64,000 nucleotides of DNA, taken from positions 129,119,428 to 129,183,427 of the forward strand of contig CM068838.1 of assembly GCA_028554795.2 (NCBI GenBank), given 5' to 3'. This DNA comes from Sinohyriopsis cumingii. Taxonomy: Eukaryota > Mollusca > Bivalvia > Unionida > Unionidae. A model generated the notes under the pieces. That model ran no database searches and was not told where the DNA came from. It worked only from the letters and a program-made list of their open reading frames with translations. Position 1 is the stretch's first letter. Each line of letters opens with the position of its first letter. Positions 40,721 through 52,608 of the stretch are shown here, in pieces. The position numbers and the translations under genes are program-made.

Positions 40721-40759
40721 TCTGTTGCTATAATAATTAAATCATTATTTTATAATAAA

Positions 40760-41849
40760 ATGGTACATCCGGAATCTCATACTGCAATAATAGCTCGAGA
40801 ACGATTAGAAGCAATTTCTTCCTGTTAGAGATTCATTCAGAAAAAATCTACAAGCGCAGCAAGAAGCACAAATTGAGTACGAAGAAGACACTAAAAAACT
40901 GTTTAAACCCGTTACTGCACCTACTGAGAAAGTTACAACAGTCATCAAGGAAGATTTTCTTCCGGTATCAAAACAAACAGCAGAACAAACCGAAAAAATA
41001 GCAGCGAGAACTAAAAAAACAAAGAAGATTTTACGAGATCTTCCACCTGACATAGCCAGGGAAATAGCTGCAGCTCAACCTCCACATGTCGGTGAAGAAA
41101 TACTTGAAGGCACTGGAAAACTTCGTACTGAAGTCGCCGACGTGAGAAAAGAACTTGCATCTGAATCCAAACCAGCAGGAGAAAATTTAAAATTGATTGC
41201 AAGATTTAACGAAGGAATTGTTGAAGATATTAGAAATATTGAAAAAGAAAAATTACCTGAAATGATATTATCTGGTATATTTAATAAACCTGGTATTTTA
41301 AAAACTGGTCATGAAAAAGTAAATGATGATAATTTTATTAAATGGATATATTGCGTATATTACAACAAAAAACAAGCTAGAGGTCCAGAATACGAAAGTC
41401 TTCATGAAGAAGTAAAAAGACTTTATAAAGAGAGAATAAAACAACTAAAACAGGAACAACTCTCTCAGTATCAGCTTCCTCCACCTCTGCAACAGATGGA
41501 ACAACAACAGTCTTCTTTGCCGAAACTTAAAGAGAAGTATCTTAAAAGAGCAAAAAAGTCCTCATCTAAAGACATGGAGACAACAGAGGAAAGAGATCCT
41601 GACGATGATCCTCCTGACGCTGTAGGAAGTGGTTTTTTGACTGCATCAGGAGAAAATAATTTTGTTTGTCCTGATAATATCCTCAATGATGTATCACGGT
41701 TAGAAGTTCTTACAGGGGGGAAACGTGCAGTAAATAATTCACCAGAAATAATTAATGAAGCATCTGATATTTGTCGGCAATTATTTCAAGGTGGTATCAT
41801 GGATATTGGCGTTTACCGAGAGCTTATTGATGAGCTTGTTGATGATTAG
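40760..41849 (+). pseudogene. Coiled-coil virion-type protein, frameshifted
   Basis: The gene opens with MVHPESHTAIIARERLEAI at 40760. It loses frame at about 40815, where 8 bases present in element 3 (CAGAAATT region) are missing. It resumes in other frames, with a long open part at 41142-41849. The reconstructed order is a helical, charged N-terminus, a helical middle, a Gln/Pro-rich segment, and a C-terminus ending MDIGVYRELIDELVDD. The element 3 homologue at 62636-63716 is broken at other places. The function is unknown. Position directly before the core-like protein suggests a structural role. Confidence 0.75.
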
Positions 41850-41883
41850 TCACCGCGATTAGATAAATGGTAAATAAAATAAG

Positions 41884-42345
41884 ATGATCGTACACAATAA
41901 TCATCGTAAATCCGTATCGGTCAGAGCGGTGAACTCACGATTACCAATCTACAGAGCTACTTACGGAGATGGACTTGGTGATGTTATTCAGGGATTATTT
42001 ACAAGGTTAGCCCCAAAAGCAGCGCCTATTGCAAAACAATTATCGATGAAAGCTATTGATATTGTTCGTGATAAAGCTCCTGGAGCAATTGTCAATGTTG
42101 CTGGTAAGGTGTTCTCGGCGATCAAAGATAGACTAGCACGATTAATAAGACGAAAACAACAACCACCGGTAAAACTGGCAAGTACTGAAATTATGCCCGC
42201 AGACGTGAGTAAAATAATAAATCAAGCTGCAAATCAAAAACTAGCAGCGTTAGCAGATCGGGGACTCGGTGAATCGGGAAATAATATTTCAAGTTTAATA
42301 TCAGGAAGTGGAACTTCCCGAGGTGGAACTTTACGAACGCGGTAA
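41884..42345 (+). CDS. Basic amphipathic core or pVI-like protein
   Basis: 153 residues from ATG 41884. YRATYGDGLGDVIQGLFTRL forms an amphipathic start like that of the 23242-23655 protein of element 1. It is followed by alternating Ala/Lys helices, a basic LARLIRRKQQ segment and a Gly/Ser-rich tail. Position just before the major capsid gene supports a virion role. A homologue with an in-frame stop lies at 63752-64000 in element 3. Confidence 0.72.
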   Translation: MIVHNNHRKSVSVRAVNSRLPIYRATYGDGLGDVIQGLFTRLAPKAAPIAKQLSMKAIDIVRDKAPGAIVNVAGKVFSAIKDRLARLIRRKQQPPVKLASTEIMPADVSKIINQAANQKLAALADRGLGESGNNISSLISGSGTSRGGTLRTR

Positions 42346-42377
42346 TCAACGTGTTAGACGAAAATAATTATAATAAA

Positions 42378-43465
42378 ATGTTCAAGCGCGTATCCGACAC
42401 AGCATTTGACATGGAAGCACCTGTCCTTAAAGATGAATCAGTACGTGATTATCAGTTTTATTCTTATGACGCACGAACACCAGATCAACGTGGAAGAATT
42501 GAACTACAAGTTCATGATACAAGTAGATATTTTCTACCCGCTGAGGCTTTTATTGAGGTAGAAGGTACAATCATAAAAAGGGATAATACTAATTACTTAG
42601 ATACAGTAAAAGTTGGTTTCGTCAACAACGGGATCATGGCATTATTTGATAGCGCCACGTATATGATTGATGGAAAAAATATTGAATCGATTGAGAAAGA
42701 TGTAGACGTTGCTACAACAATAATAGGGTTGGCAAGATATTCTGATGATTATACAAGATCAGCAGGTCCCACAATGATGTTTGTGAAAGATAATTCTAAT
42801 AACCCTGAAAGCGATCTGTATAATATAAGACGACCAAGAAACGATACCAATACCGCTGATGCTCCTGTGTGGCCGGTGGTTCATGGTTCTAATGAAAATT
42901 TCAACTTGGGATTTGCAGCACGTAGAAATAGGTTGCTAGGAGACAATAGAATATTTTCATGTACAATTCCACTATCGCATATTTTTGGATTTTGCAGGAA
43001 TGTTAAAAAGGTTATTTTTGGAGCTAGACACACGGTTGTTCTTGTAAGAAAGGGTGATGATAACGATGCTCTGTGGAGACCTGTTGGTGATGCTGGTAAA
43101 GTAGTATTATCGAAACTTTCACTGTGGATGCCGGTAATGACTCCAACGATCGCAGAAGAACAGAAATTAATTTCTTTCAATAATATCATCGTTTGATGTC
43201 ATTCATGGGACATGATCAAAATGTAGATACTGGGTTGCAAATATCACAATATGATTTCAGGACATTGTATCCGATTTATTATTTTTCACTGGAGCATCTT
43301 GATCTATCAAAACAATCTGTCGTTGATATACATCTTAAAGCAACATTAAATACAGGTGGTGTTGATTAAAGAGCAATCGCGGTCATACTTAGCGATAAAG
43401 CCATGTTACTTGAAGGTGGTAGTGGTCGAATGAGGGTCGTTGATGCACCAGTGGAAAATCTTTAA
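42378..43465 (+). pseudogene. Major capsid protein (second Polinton type), 3' end broken
   Basis: From the ATG at 42378 the frame is open to 43196. Landmarks of the alternative Polinton double-jelly-roll capsid family are visible: QRGRIELQVHDTSRYFLPAE near residue 45, then FVNNGIMALFDSATYMIDGK near 85, CTIPLSHIFGFCRNVKKVIF near 205 and VVLVRKGDDND near 230. Beyond the stop, sequence recognisable as the C-terminal part (about YDFRTLYPIYYFSLEHL, then DAPVENL) continues with a frame change and another stop. The C-terminal domain is therefore lost. It is unlike the element 1 capsid protein. Confidence 0.82.
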
Positions 43466-43500
43466 TTATTATTTGGAGCGTGGTAAGTATTTATCATAAA

Positions 43501-44376
43501 ATGTCATATCATCACGTTAGTGTCAGTCTGACTCCTGGTCAGATTAAAAACCTTCAATCAAATTCAGCAAAAAACTGTGGAATGAAAATATCACTCAAGC
43601 GAGATCAGGTTACGGGTGGTCAAAATAAACTATCATCATCAGAACGCCAGCTTAAACATTTCAATGGCGCTAAACAATCAAAAACAGGCGTCAAACTCAA
43701 TCTCTCTGCCGGTGCGATTAAGGACTCAGTTAAAACCGGTGGTATTTTTCCACTTCTCGCGGCTATACCAGCATTATTAGCTGCTGCCGCGCCAGCCGTA
43801 GCAAAAGCAGCCGCGTTAGGTGCTGTTGGAACAGCTGCTGGAATGGCTCTAAAGAAAGCAACAGGGCAAGGATACAAAAAAAAAGGGACGCGGCTTAAGA
43901 TTGCCAGGATCTCGTTGGGGAAAGGGTCTGAGGCTTCCACGTTAGACGCTCCAGCATCAAATTTTGATTTACTTGATGCTGCTAAACGATTAAAAATAAA
44001 AAACTTCAGGGGTGTTTTCATGCGAGATCAATTACCAAAACAACCAAACAAACTATAAACAGGTATTATTAATCTCGATGAACGTTCTGGACCTGGTACT
44101 CACTGGGTATCATACGCGGTTGATCCACGTGGAATCGTTTATTTTGATTCGTACGGGTTAGCTCCACCTGTTGAATTTATCAAGTATGTTGCACCACTCC
44201 ACGCAACAACCAGAGTTTGGTATTCAACGTTACCCACACAAACAATGACAGATCCGCCAATATGCGGCCGTGAAGTAATTAATGTACTTAACGCTATATC
44301 AAAATCATCCAAACCACCACTTAAAGTCGTGCATGATTATACAAGCAACCGATTTGTTGCGCGTAAAGCGTTTTAA
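43501..44376 (+). pseudogene. Core-precursor/adenain-like protease fusion with internal stop
   Basis: Residues 1-185 from ATG 43501 form a basic precursor-like domain (LTPGQIKNLQSNSAKNCGMK, then an Ala-rich hydrophobic stretch). A TAA at 44056-44058 interrupts the frame. After it the same frame continues as a cysteine protease with GPGTHWVSYAV (His), VYFDSYGLAPP (Asp) and DPPICGREVI (Cys), ending at 44376. Family knowledge places such a fusion in this Polinton lineage. One nonsense change separates the halves. The precursor half could still be made. Confidence 0.8.
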
Positions 44377-44394
44377 ACAACAGGTCTTATTATA

Positions 44395-45357
44395 ATGGTT
44401 GATATTTACGGAAGAAGATCCTCACGTGTTAAGAGAACATCTGGCGATGTTGATTTGTCAAAGTACGCAACTAAAGATGACCTCGCTGACGTTATGAACC
44501 TGGCTGGAGTTGACCCAGATGAGGTTGTTATTTTTCAAGATCGACATGGTAAACTAAAAACAAGCAATATCAAATGGAATGATATAATCCGACGAGTACT
44601 TGGTGCAGTTACGGATAATATTCCTGTGTTTACTGACAGCGGCAGAATCAGGGATTCAAGTATGTCACTTAAAACCATCAGAGATGAAATTGCAAGAAGC
44701 GTTGCTAATCGCGTAAAAAATACCGGTGACACAATGACAGGTGAACTTAGCATGAACGGAAATAAAATAGTAGTTTTAAGAGATCCAACATCCGACGAAG
44801 ACGCAGCAACAAAAAAATACGTCGACACCGTAGACGGTAAATTATCCACGTTACGGGCCGAGTATGATGTTCACGTAGGCGCTTTTGGAAGATTTCGAAG
44901 AAATTTTCAAAAAACCGATGATGCCATAGATGAATTCTTCGGCACTCCGCACGCCATTGACATGAAACTCGTTGATATCAAAACTAACCTAGACACGATC
45001 AAACGAACACAGGAAGACATCGTAGCGGGGATTCCTGAGGTCGTCAATAAAATCAGTCTGATTAAAATCCCAGCCGGAATAACTCCGGGACATATCACAA
45101 ACATCGTATGCACGGTATCATCGGGATTTGCAACATGGTCCAAACAAAATAATACAATCAAATATACCGCAACAGTCACTGGCGTGTACAGGCTGTCTGT
45201 GTTTAGTGCTGCGCGATTTGAGATCTTCACAACGTATCCATGGCGTCATTCCACCGACAGGTTTTCCGGGGTTGCATCTGTTATATTAAATAACGGAACT
45301 GAAGAAATATTTATTCTGGAAGCAGCTGATGAGAAATTAACCGCAATATCTTACTAG
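44395..45357 (+). CDS. Fibre/spike-like protein with phage tail-fibre motif
   Basis: 320 residues. About residues 105-145 read NTGDTMTGELSMNGNKIVVL, then DPTSDEDAATKKYVD, the short repeat that marks many phage tail-fibre and trimerising shaft proteins. An earlier DLSKYATKDDL segment and a central helical region (about 150-215) precede a C-terminal beta-rich, globular-looking domain (ITNIVCTVSSGFATW and onward). I infer a trimeric fibre at the capsid vertex with a C-terminal head for attachment. The frame is intact. Confidence 0.72.
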   Translation: MVDIYGRRSSRVKRTSGDVDLSKYATKDDLADVMNLAGVDPDEVVIFQDRHGKLKTSNIKWNDIIRRVLGAVTDNIPVFTDSGRIRDSSMSLKTIRDEIARSVANRVKNTGDTMTGELSMNGNKIVVLRDPTSDEDAATKKYVDTVDGKLSTLRAEYDVHVGAFGRFRRNFQKTDDAIDEFFGTPHAIDMKLVDIKTNLDTIKRTQEDIVAGIPEVVNKISLIKIPAGITPGHITNIVCTVSSGFATWSKQNNTIKYTATVTGVYRLSVFSAARFEIFTTYPWRHSTDRFSGVASVILNNGTEEIFILEAADEKLTAISY

Positions 45358-45363
45358 TGGTGT

Positions 45364-45897
45364 TTGGAATTTGTAGCTGAAACACCTCAATTGGTTACTG
45401 CATCAAAATATATGGACGGTGCACAATACAGGTACAATCAAGCGCGTGAATGGCAGGCGGCGCTAAAAGATCAAGTCGAACAATATACAGTAAAAGTAAA
45501 AAAATATCGACGACGATTAGTTATCGTCGACGTGATTGTTTATTCAGTATCCGCTGTTGTTGCTGGAGCTGGAATAATATTATCCACGGTAACAATGATG
45601 GCACCAGTAGATGTGACTATTTGTATTTCAGCAGCAACAACGATTGCAGGTGTGCTTAATATCATCGCAAAAAAAATATGTACTTGCACGAATGAAAAAT
45701 TATCCGATTTCATAATAAAATTACACACAGCGACGGTAGCATACTCGAAATTATCCTCGTTGTTGTCAGCGAGTCTCAGTGATGGAATTATATCTGATTT
45801 CGAGTTTTCAATGATAACTAAAATATACGACGAAGGTATCGGTATTAAAGATACAAGTATTAATAATGACGGAATTACTCCAGCAGATCGTGACTAA
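45364..45897 (+). CDS. Two-helix membrane protein
   Basis: Open frame of 177 codons. The first ATG is at 45412. The ORF runs from a TTG at 45364, and the usual start may have been lost. Two hydrophobic segments occupy about residues 51-74 (VIVDVIVYSVSAVVAGAGII) and 83-102 (VDVTICISAATTIAGVLNII), separated by a short Met/Pro loop. Helical flanks are hydrophilic. The function is unknown. It overlaps the penton-like gene start by 32 bases. Confidence 0.6.
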   Translation: MEFVAETPQLVTASKYMDGAQYRYNQAREWQAALKDQVEQYTVKVKKYRRRLVIVDVIVYSVSAVVAGAGIILSTVTMMAPVDVTICISAATTIAGVLNIIAKKICTCTNEKLSDFIIKLHTATVAYSKLSSLLSASLSDGIISDFEFSMITKIYDEGIGIKDTSINNDGITPADRD

Positions 45898-47287
45898 CAC
45901 AACCCCGCACAAGACAACGATGATCTCGGTAAGCTCGATTAATCCTGAATTTAGTATTAACTTTCCTACTGCAATTCACGCTAATGAAATTGCACTAGCG
46001 CAATTACGGGTATATTACAGCTGGCCAAATATCAAATCAAAATCATTTAATGGTACACCAGCAAATAATTCGCTCGTATTTGCCAATAAAAACAAACCCG
46101 ATGGAACACCTGACTGGGTTGTTGTTGGAATACCCACTGGTAGTTATGAGATCGAGGAGATCAATGATGAATTTCAACGTAGAATAAAATCAATAACAGG
46201 AAAGGAAGCAAAAATATCGATTAATATTCATGAGTCGACGCTGTCCTCGACGATAGAGATACATTCTCCTGATTATGCCGTTGATATTTACAAATCTTCA
46301 ATCAGATCCGTGCTAGGATGGCCTGATGTTTCCCCGGTATATGAAGGACCACCAGAACCAAAATTAATTGAATTTCTTACTGACGAAGCCAGTTTTATAA
46401 CAACTCCAGAATACCGAGATTCGTTTCCATGGGGGTTGGGGGCTTACGTTTTGAGAAATGGTAAAGAATATCCTTTACTACCGTTTTCTATCTATGATTT
46501 TGATGCAAAAACTTCAACTATCATCGTTTATGAAGGATATCTCAGATTACATGCTAACAAAATTAGAATTGAATACACAACTACATTAACAATACTAGCA
46601 CAGTTGTTTAAAAACTATATCCTGGAGTATCCTAATGACGATCTAAAACATCAGATCATTGCAACGATACAACATTTAAATCAAACTGTATTAGATCTTA
46701 AATATTTTAATCAGAGCATTATTGAGATAGTAAATGTTAGTGATTATATAGATACAAGAGGAAAAAATAGTATCAAACAAGCATATATTGATCATTATAA
46801 AATAACTGAAGCAGAATTATTAAAATTTACACTACCAGTATTTGAAACCGACGAATTGATAAGATCACTCAAGGATCTTATCACGAAAAGTTTTTCTGAA
46901 ATACTCGATGTGTGGAGAAAACTAGCCCCACCAACAACTGTTCTTAGATATAATAATGATCCACTCGGCGGTGGAAGACACGTATCTCCGGGAATCGTTA
47001 ATATAACATCGACAATCGCGGTTAATCTAGTTTGTGACGTAATAGAAGGCAGTTATCAAATAGATCTTGGACAATCAAATCAAGCTTAACAAGGATATAT
47101 TTTATATACATTTACACCACAAGTTCCCCCTGGGGATTTGATCGTGCAAGTACCAACCAATCCTGTTTATTTACGCACGCATAATCAGTATTTGTCACGA
47201 ATAAATTTCAAACTCACAGACCACCTTAATCGCTTAATTGACCTACGTGGAGAAGAGCTTGTGATAAATTTATATGTAAAGTCTTAG
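45866..47287 (+). pseudogene. Minor capsid (penton-like) protein with internal stop
   Basis: 407 residues are open from ATG 45866, then a TAA at 47087-47089. The same frame continues to 47287, ending DHLNRLIDLRGEELVINLYV. An N-terminal beta region (INPEFSINFPTAIHANEIAL, then SYEIEEINDEFQRRI) and this C-terminal RGE ending are typical of the single-jelly-roll penton proteins of this Polinton lineage. A single nonsense codon removes the last 66 residues. It is adjacent to the fibre-like and membrane proteins. Confidence 0.72.
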
Positions 47288-47338
47288 ATCTTTGATCAAG
47301 AATCTTCGATTCTAAATTAATCCAGTGAATATTATATA

Positions 47339-47592
47339 ATGTACCAGCACGTGAGGGTTTTTATACATGACAAAGAAGCACTGAAAACGCCATCAGAACA
47401 TGGTTTTCACAAAACACAGAACAATTTAACGTTAATTTAGTTATTGATGAATACGGAAGCGAGGATTTCTTATTAACACAAGAACAGTCAGATGAACTCC
47501 GTCGAGAACATATTATCGAGATCATTTGTGACAGAGATCAGGCACACTCCTGTATTAAATTCGATCAAGTTAAAAAAATAATAAATAAATAA
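47339..47592 (+). pseudogene. Small frameshifted gene before the minisatellite
   Basis: An ATG at 47339 opens MYQHVRVFIHDKEALKT. Protein-like sequence continues in another frame (AIRTWFSQNTEQFNVNLVID and onward) to a stop at 47592. I read this as one short gene with a frameshift near 47390. The function is unknown. Confidence 0.45.
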
Positions 47593-47619
47593 AAATATTG
47601 GTGCAAAATATATCTGATG

Positions 47620-50600
47620 AGGTAACTGTGTTGAAAAATTCATCTTTTTTGAATATTTTATTTTTTTTTTCTGAAAATTTGATCATTTCACATAAATCTG
47701 AGTCATCAACTAACACATCAAATTCAGAATAAATAATAATAATTCAAAAATAAATATAATAATTCAGAAAAAATAATAAATCTCTAACCCATCAGAATTA
47801 TAAATTTGATCATTTCACATAAATCTGAGTACCAACTAGCCCATCAGAATTATAAATTTGATCATTTTGCATAAGTCTGAGTACCAACTAACCCATCAAA
47901 ATTACAAATTTGGTCATTTCACATAAGTCTGAGTGCCAACTAACCCATCAAAATTATGAAATTTATTAGTTTGCATGATTCTGAGTACCAAGTAGCCCAT
48001 CAAAATTATGAAATAAATAATAATTCAGAATAAATAATAATAATTCAGAATAAATAATAATAATTCAGAATAAATAATAATTCAGAAATAAATAATAATT
48101 CAGAATAAATAATAACAATTCAGAATAAATAATAATAATTCAGAATAAATAATAATAATTCAGAATAAATAATAAATCTAAGTACCAACTAACCCATCAG
48201 AATTATAAATTTGATTGATTTACATAAATCTGAGTACCAACTAACCCATCAGAATTATAAATTTGATTGATTTACATAAATCTGAGTACCAACTAACCCA
48301 TCAGAATTATAAATTTGATTGATTTGCATAAATCTGAGTACCAAGCAGCCCATCAAAATTATGAAATAAATAATAATTCAGAATAAATAATAATAATTCA
48401 GAATAAATAATAATAGTTCAGAATAAATAATAAATCTAAGTACCAACTAACCCATCAAAATTACAAATTTGATTGATTTTCATAAATCTGAGTACCAACT
48501 AACCCATCAGAATTATAAATTTGATTGATTTGCATAAATCTGAGTACCAAGCAGCCCATCAGAATTATAAATTTGATTGATTTGCATAAATCTGAGTACC
48601 AACTAACCCATCAGAATTATAAATTTGATTGATTTGCATAAATCTAAGTACCAACCAACCCATCAAAATTGCAAAATTGATTGATTTGCATAAATCTGAG
48701 TACCAACTAACCCATCAAAATTGCAAAATAAATAATAATTCAGAATAAATAATAATTCAGAATAAATATAATCTCAGAATAAATAATAATTCAGAATAAA
48801 TAATAATTCAGAAAAAAACAATAATTCAGAAATAAATAATAATTCAAAAAAAATAATAAATCTAAGTACCAACTAACCCATCAGAATTATAAATTTGATT
48901 GATTTACATAAATCTGAGTACCAACTAACCCATCAGAATTATAAATTTGATTGATTTGCATAAATCTGAGTACCAAGCAGCCCATCAGAATTATAAATTT
49001 GATTGATTTGCATAAATCTGAGTACCAACTAACCCATCAGAATTATAAATTTGATTGATTTGCATAAATCTAAGTACCAACCAACCCATCAAAATTGCAA
49101 AATTGATTGATTTGCATAAATCTGAGTACCAACTAACCCATCAGAATTATAAATTTGATTGATTTGCATAAATCTGAGTACCAAGCAGCCCATCAGAATT
49201 ATAAATTTGATTGATTTGCATAAATCTGAGTACCAACTAACCCATCAGAATTATAAATTTGATTGATTTGCATAAATCTAAGTACCAACCAACCCATCAA
49301 AATTGCAAAATTGATTGATTTGCATAAATCTGAGTACCAACTAACCCATCAAAATTGCAAAATAAATAATAATTCAGAATAAATATAATCTCAGAATAAA
49401 TAATAATTCAGAATAAATAATAATTCAGAAATAAATAATAATTCAGAAATAAATAATAATTCAGAAAAAATAATAAATCAAAGTACCAACTAACCCATCA
49501 GAATTATAAATTTGATTGATTTACATAAATCTGAGTACCAACTAACCCATCAGAATTATAAATTTGATTGATTTGCATAAATCTGAGTACCAAGCAGCCC
49601 ATCAAAATTATGAAATAAATAATAATTCAGAATAAATAATAATAATTCAGAATAAATAATAATAATTCAGAATAAATAATAATAATTCAGAATAAATAAT
49701 AATAATTCAGAATAAATAATAAATCTAAGTACCAACTAACCCATCAAAATTACAAATTTGATTGATTTGCATAAATCTGAGTACCAACTAACCCATCAGA
49801 ATTATAAATTTGATTGATTTGCATAAATCTGAGTACCAAGCAGCCCTTCAGAATTATAAATTTGATTGATTTGCATAAATCTGAGTACCAACTAACCCAT
49901 CAGAATTATAAATTTGATTGATTTGCATAAATCTAAGTACCAACCAACCCATCAAAATTGCAAAATTGATTGATTTGCATAAATCTGAGTACCAACTAAC
50001 CCATCAGAATTATAAATTTGATTGATTTGCATAAATCTAAGTACCAACCAACCCATCAAAATTGCAAAATTGATTGATTTGCATAAATCTGAGTACCAAC
50101 TAACCCATCAAAATTGCAAAATAAATAATAATTCAGAATAAATAATAATTCAGAATAAATATAATCTCAGAATAAATAATAATTCAGAATAAATAATAAT
50201 TCAGAAATAAATAATAATTCAGAAATAAATAATAATTCAGAAATAAATAATAATTCAGAAATAAATAATAATTCAGAAAAAATAATAAATCTAAGTACCA
50301 ACTAACCCATCAAAATTACAAATTTGATTGATTTGCATGAATCTAAGTACCAACTAACCCATCAAAATTACAAATTTGATTGATTTGCATGAATCTAAGT
50401 ACCAACTAACCCATCAAAATTACAAATTTGATCGATTTGCATAAATAAGAATCTTCGATTCTAAGTACCAACTAACCCATCAAATTCAGAAATAAATAAT
50501 AATTCAGAAATAAATATAATAATTCAGAAAAAATAATAATAATTCAGAAATAAATATAATAATTCAGAGAAAATAATAATAATTCAGAATAAATAATAAT

Positions 50601-50880
50601 AATTCAGAATAAATAATAAATCTAAGTACCAACTAACCCATCAAAATTGCAAATTTGATTGATTTGCATAAATCTGAGTACCAACCAACCCATCAAAATT
50701 GTAAAATCGATCATTTAACATAAATCTAAGTACCAACTAACCCATCAAAATTGCAAAATAAATAATAATTCAGAATAAATATAATCTCAGAATAAATATA
50801 ATCTCAGAATAAATATAATCTCAAAATAAATAATAATTCAGAATAAATAATAATTCAGAATAAATAATAATTCAGAATAA
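47620..50880. repeat. 3.3-kb interspersed minisatellite array
   Basis: Two kinds of units alternate. One is about 52 bp (ATAAATCTGAGTACCAACTA, then ACCCATCAGAATTATAAATT, then TGATTGATTTGC) in several dozen copies. The other is 15-18 bp (AATAATAATTCAGAATAAAT type) in blocks. Higher-order blocks are themselves duplicated (for example the 48880-49120 and 49490-50000 patterns). It is free of coding frames and lies between the two gene blocks of element 2. Confidence 0.93.
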
Positions 50881-50887
50881 ATATGAT

Positions 50888-51130
50888 CTACACGTGGTCA
50901 GGCCAGTCATTTTCATTTTCATTTTGGATCGTTTCACCAACTAGGTTACTCGCTAACATAAGTTTTCTCAATAGTCTTATGCGAGTACTAATTGTTTTCT
51001 TTTCCTCGTACTCGTGGGATAACAACGATCTAATTCTTTCTACGGCGGCAGAGAGAGGAATGAATTCCTTCACCTGATTATCTTCTACGGTAGCTAGCGA
51101 CTGAAACATTGCCGCCTGAATCCGTTTCAT
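50888..51130 (-). CDS. Small helical protein
   Basis: 80 residues from ATG 51130 (MKRIQAAMFQSLATVEDNQV, then a charged helical segment). No family is recognised. It follows the next small frame by 9 bases on the same strand, so the two may be co-transcribed. Confidence 0.45.
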   Translation of the reverse strand: MKRIQAAMFQSLATVEDNQVKEFIPLSAAVERIRSLLSHEYEEKKTISTRIRLLRKLMLASNLVGETIQNENENDWPDHV

Positions 51131-51139
51131 GAGCTTGTA

Positions 51140-51298
51140 TTATGATGATAGTGTGTGTATTCCTTGGTTTTTACGTTCTTGTAAAATCTCAAAATCAGAA
51201 ACTATTTTTTCAGGATTTAGTTCATTAGATATATTAATCCCGTTTTCCTCTAGTATTTTGATAGCAACAATTACATCATTGATATTTTCATGGTTCAT
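51140..51298 (-). CDS. Small 52-residue protein
   Basis: The product is MNHENINDVIVAIKILEENG followed by an acidic helical tail ending IHTLSS. Complete ATG-to-stop frame just upstream of the 50888-51130 gene. The function is unknown. Confidence 0.4.
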   Translation of the reverse strand: MNHENINDVIVAIKILEENGINISNELNPEKIVSDFEILQERKNQGIHTLSS

Positions 51299-51309
51299 TA
51301 TTTAGTATA

Positions 51310-52600
51310 TAAATCTTTAAAATAAAAAAAAAATTATCCCTAGAACCCCTATCGAGTCTTTAGCGAGTTCGTCGGGATGTTTCAAGGACAACAATGAATG
51401 AAGAGCTCCTATCGAGTGTATTAGCGAGCTCAGATTATGAATGAAGAGCCCCTATCGAGTGTATTAGCGAGCTCAGATTATGCATTGGACGGCACAAACA
51501 TATAACTTAATTAAGGAAATGAATATATACAATGATGAATATATAATGATGATATATACAATGAATGAACCTCTATTCGAGTCTTTTAGCAGGTTCATTA
51601 AGTATGCAATGAATGAAATGAAATGAATGAATGAAGAGGCCATTTTCTCCGCTGAGAACCCACCAAATAATCAACCCGTGGGTGGTACAAAACATGTATC
51701 AACCACCAGTTGATATATGGGTGGTGTTTCTCGCGGAGAGAGGCTGGCGGTGCCCCAATTAATTATAAAAATCGCTAATATGCGTAACCACCCGACCAAT
51801 TGTCAGTCATGGGATTCGATCCTGGACCGCGAGCGTCACAGTCCAATACCATACTGTTTGAGCTATCGAACCTTGTTACGAACATATGTTTCGGAAGTTA
51901 ATATATAGCTAAGGAACCAATACAATTCTGAGTTCAAGAAATACGTTTTTACCAAACAAGTTATTTATAAAAGCTGGATTATTTACTATACCACGCCATC
52001 TAACTGTTAGATTTTTCCGTCCTTCCTGTGACTATACGAGATTTTCCATCCTCTCTATAACTGTTCAGTGGAGAAATATATTTACGAGATTTCCCACTCG
52101 TAAATCCGTGTCATAGTCAAGGGAGTATTTAGTTGCTAATATTACTCGAACCACACATACGCATAAATACACACGTACACAATTTCTGCACTGAACAAGG
52201 AAAATGCAACTGATTTTTAATTCCTGCACGTATTTCTGTAATCGAGAAAATGCACGCAGGATCCCTGTGCCGTACTGTAGATCTAAAATTTAATCCCACG
52301 ATCGATACAGACTAGACGCTGGATTCTGCACTCAGTAAGCTGGAATATACATTCGGTTTTCTGTAGGTTAGATGTAATGTTGCTGTCTATGTGTTGTGTT
52401 GTTCTAAATGTTTCACGAATAGAACAGAAAAATACACGAACTGTATATTTTTGTAAGTTAGAAACCGTAGATAATTATGACCATAAAATTACCTCCCTTT
52501 CATGAGTCAAAAAATAAGTAGTGTATGGGGGAAATACTATGACATAAATTTTAAAAATTAATTCGAGGTGGTGATGATAGTTAACAATACTGAAAGGTGA
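51310..52600. other. Non-coding insert inside element 2 with tRNA-like SINE
   Basis: No gene. A short direct repeat (CCCCTATCGAGTGTATTAGC variants) occurs several times at 51340-51600. The minus strand at about 51805-51875 reads GGTTCGATAGCTCAAACAG, then TATGG...GGATCGAATCCC, a pol III A/B-box pair like that of a tRNA-derived SINE. This suggests host repeats inserted into the element. Confidence 0.5.
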
Positions 52601-52608
52601 TTTTCTGT

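Noticed and set aside
47620-50880. CRISPR-like array
   Set aside because: Units are contiguous minisatellite copies with no unique spacers, in a eukaryotic element with no Cas genes.
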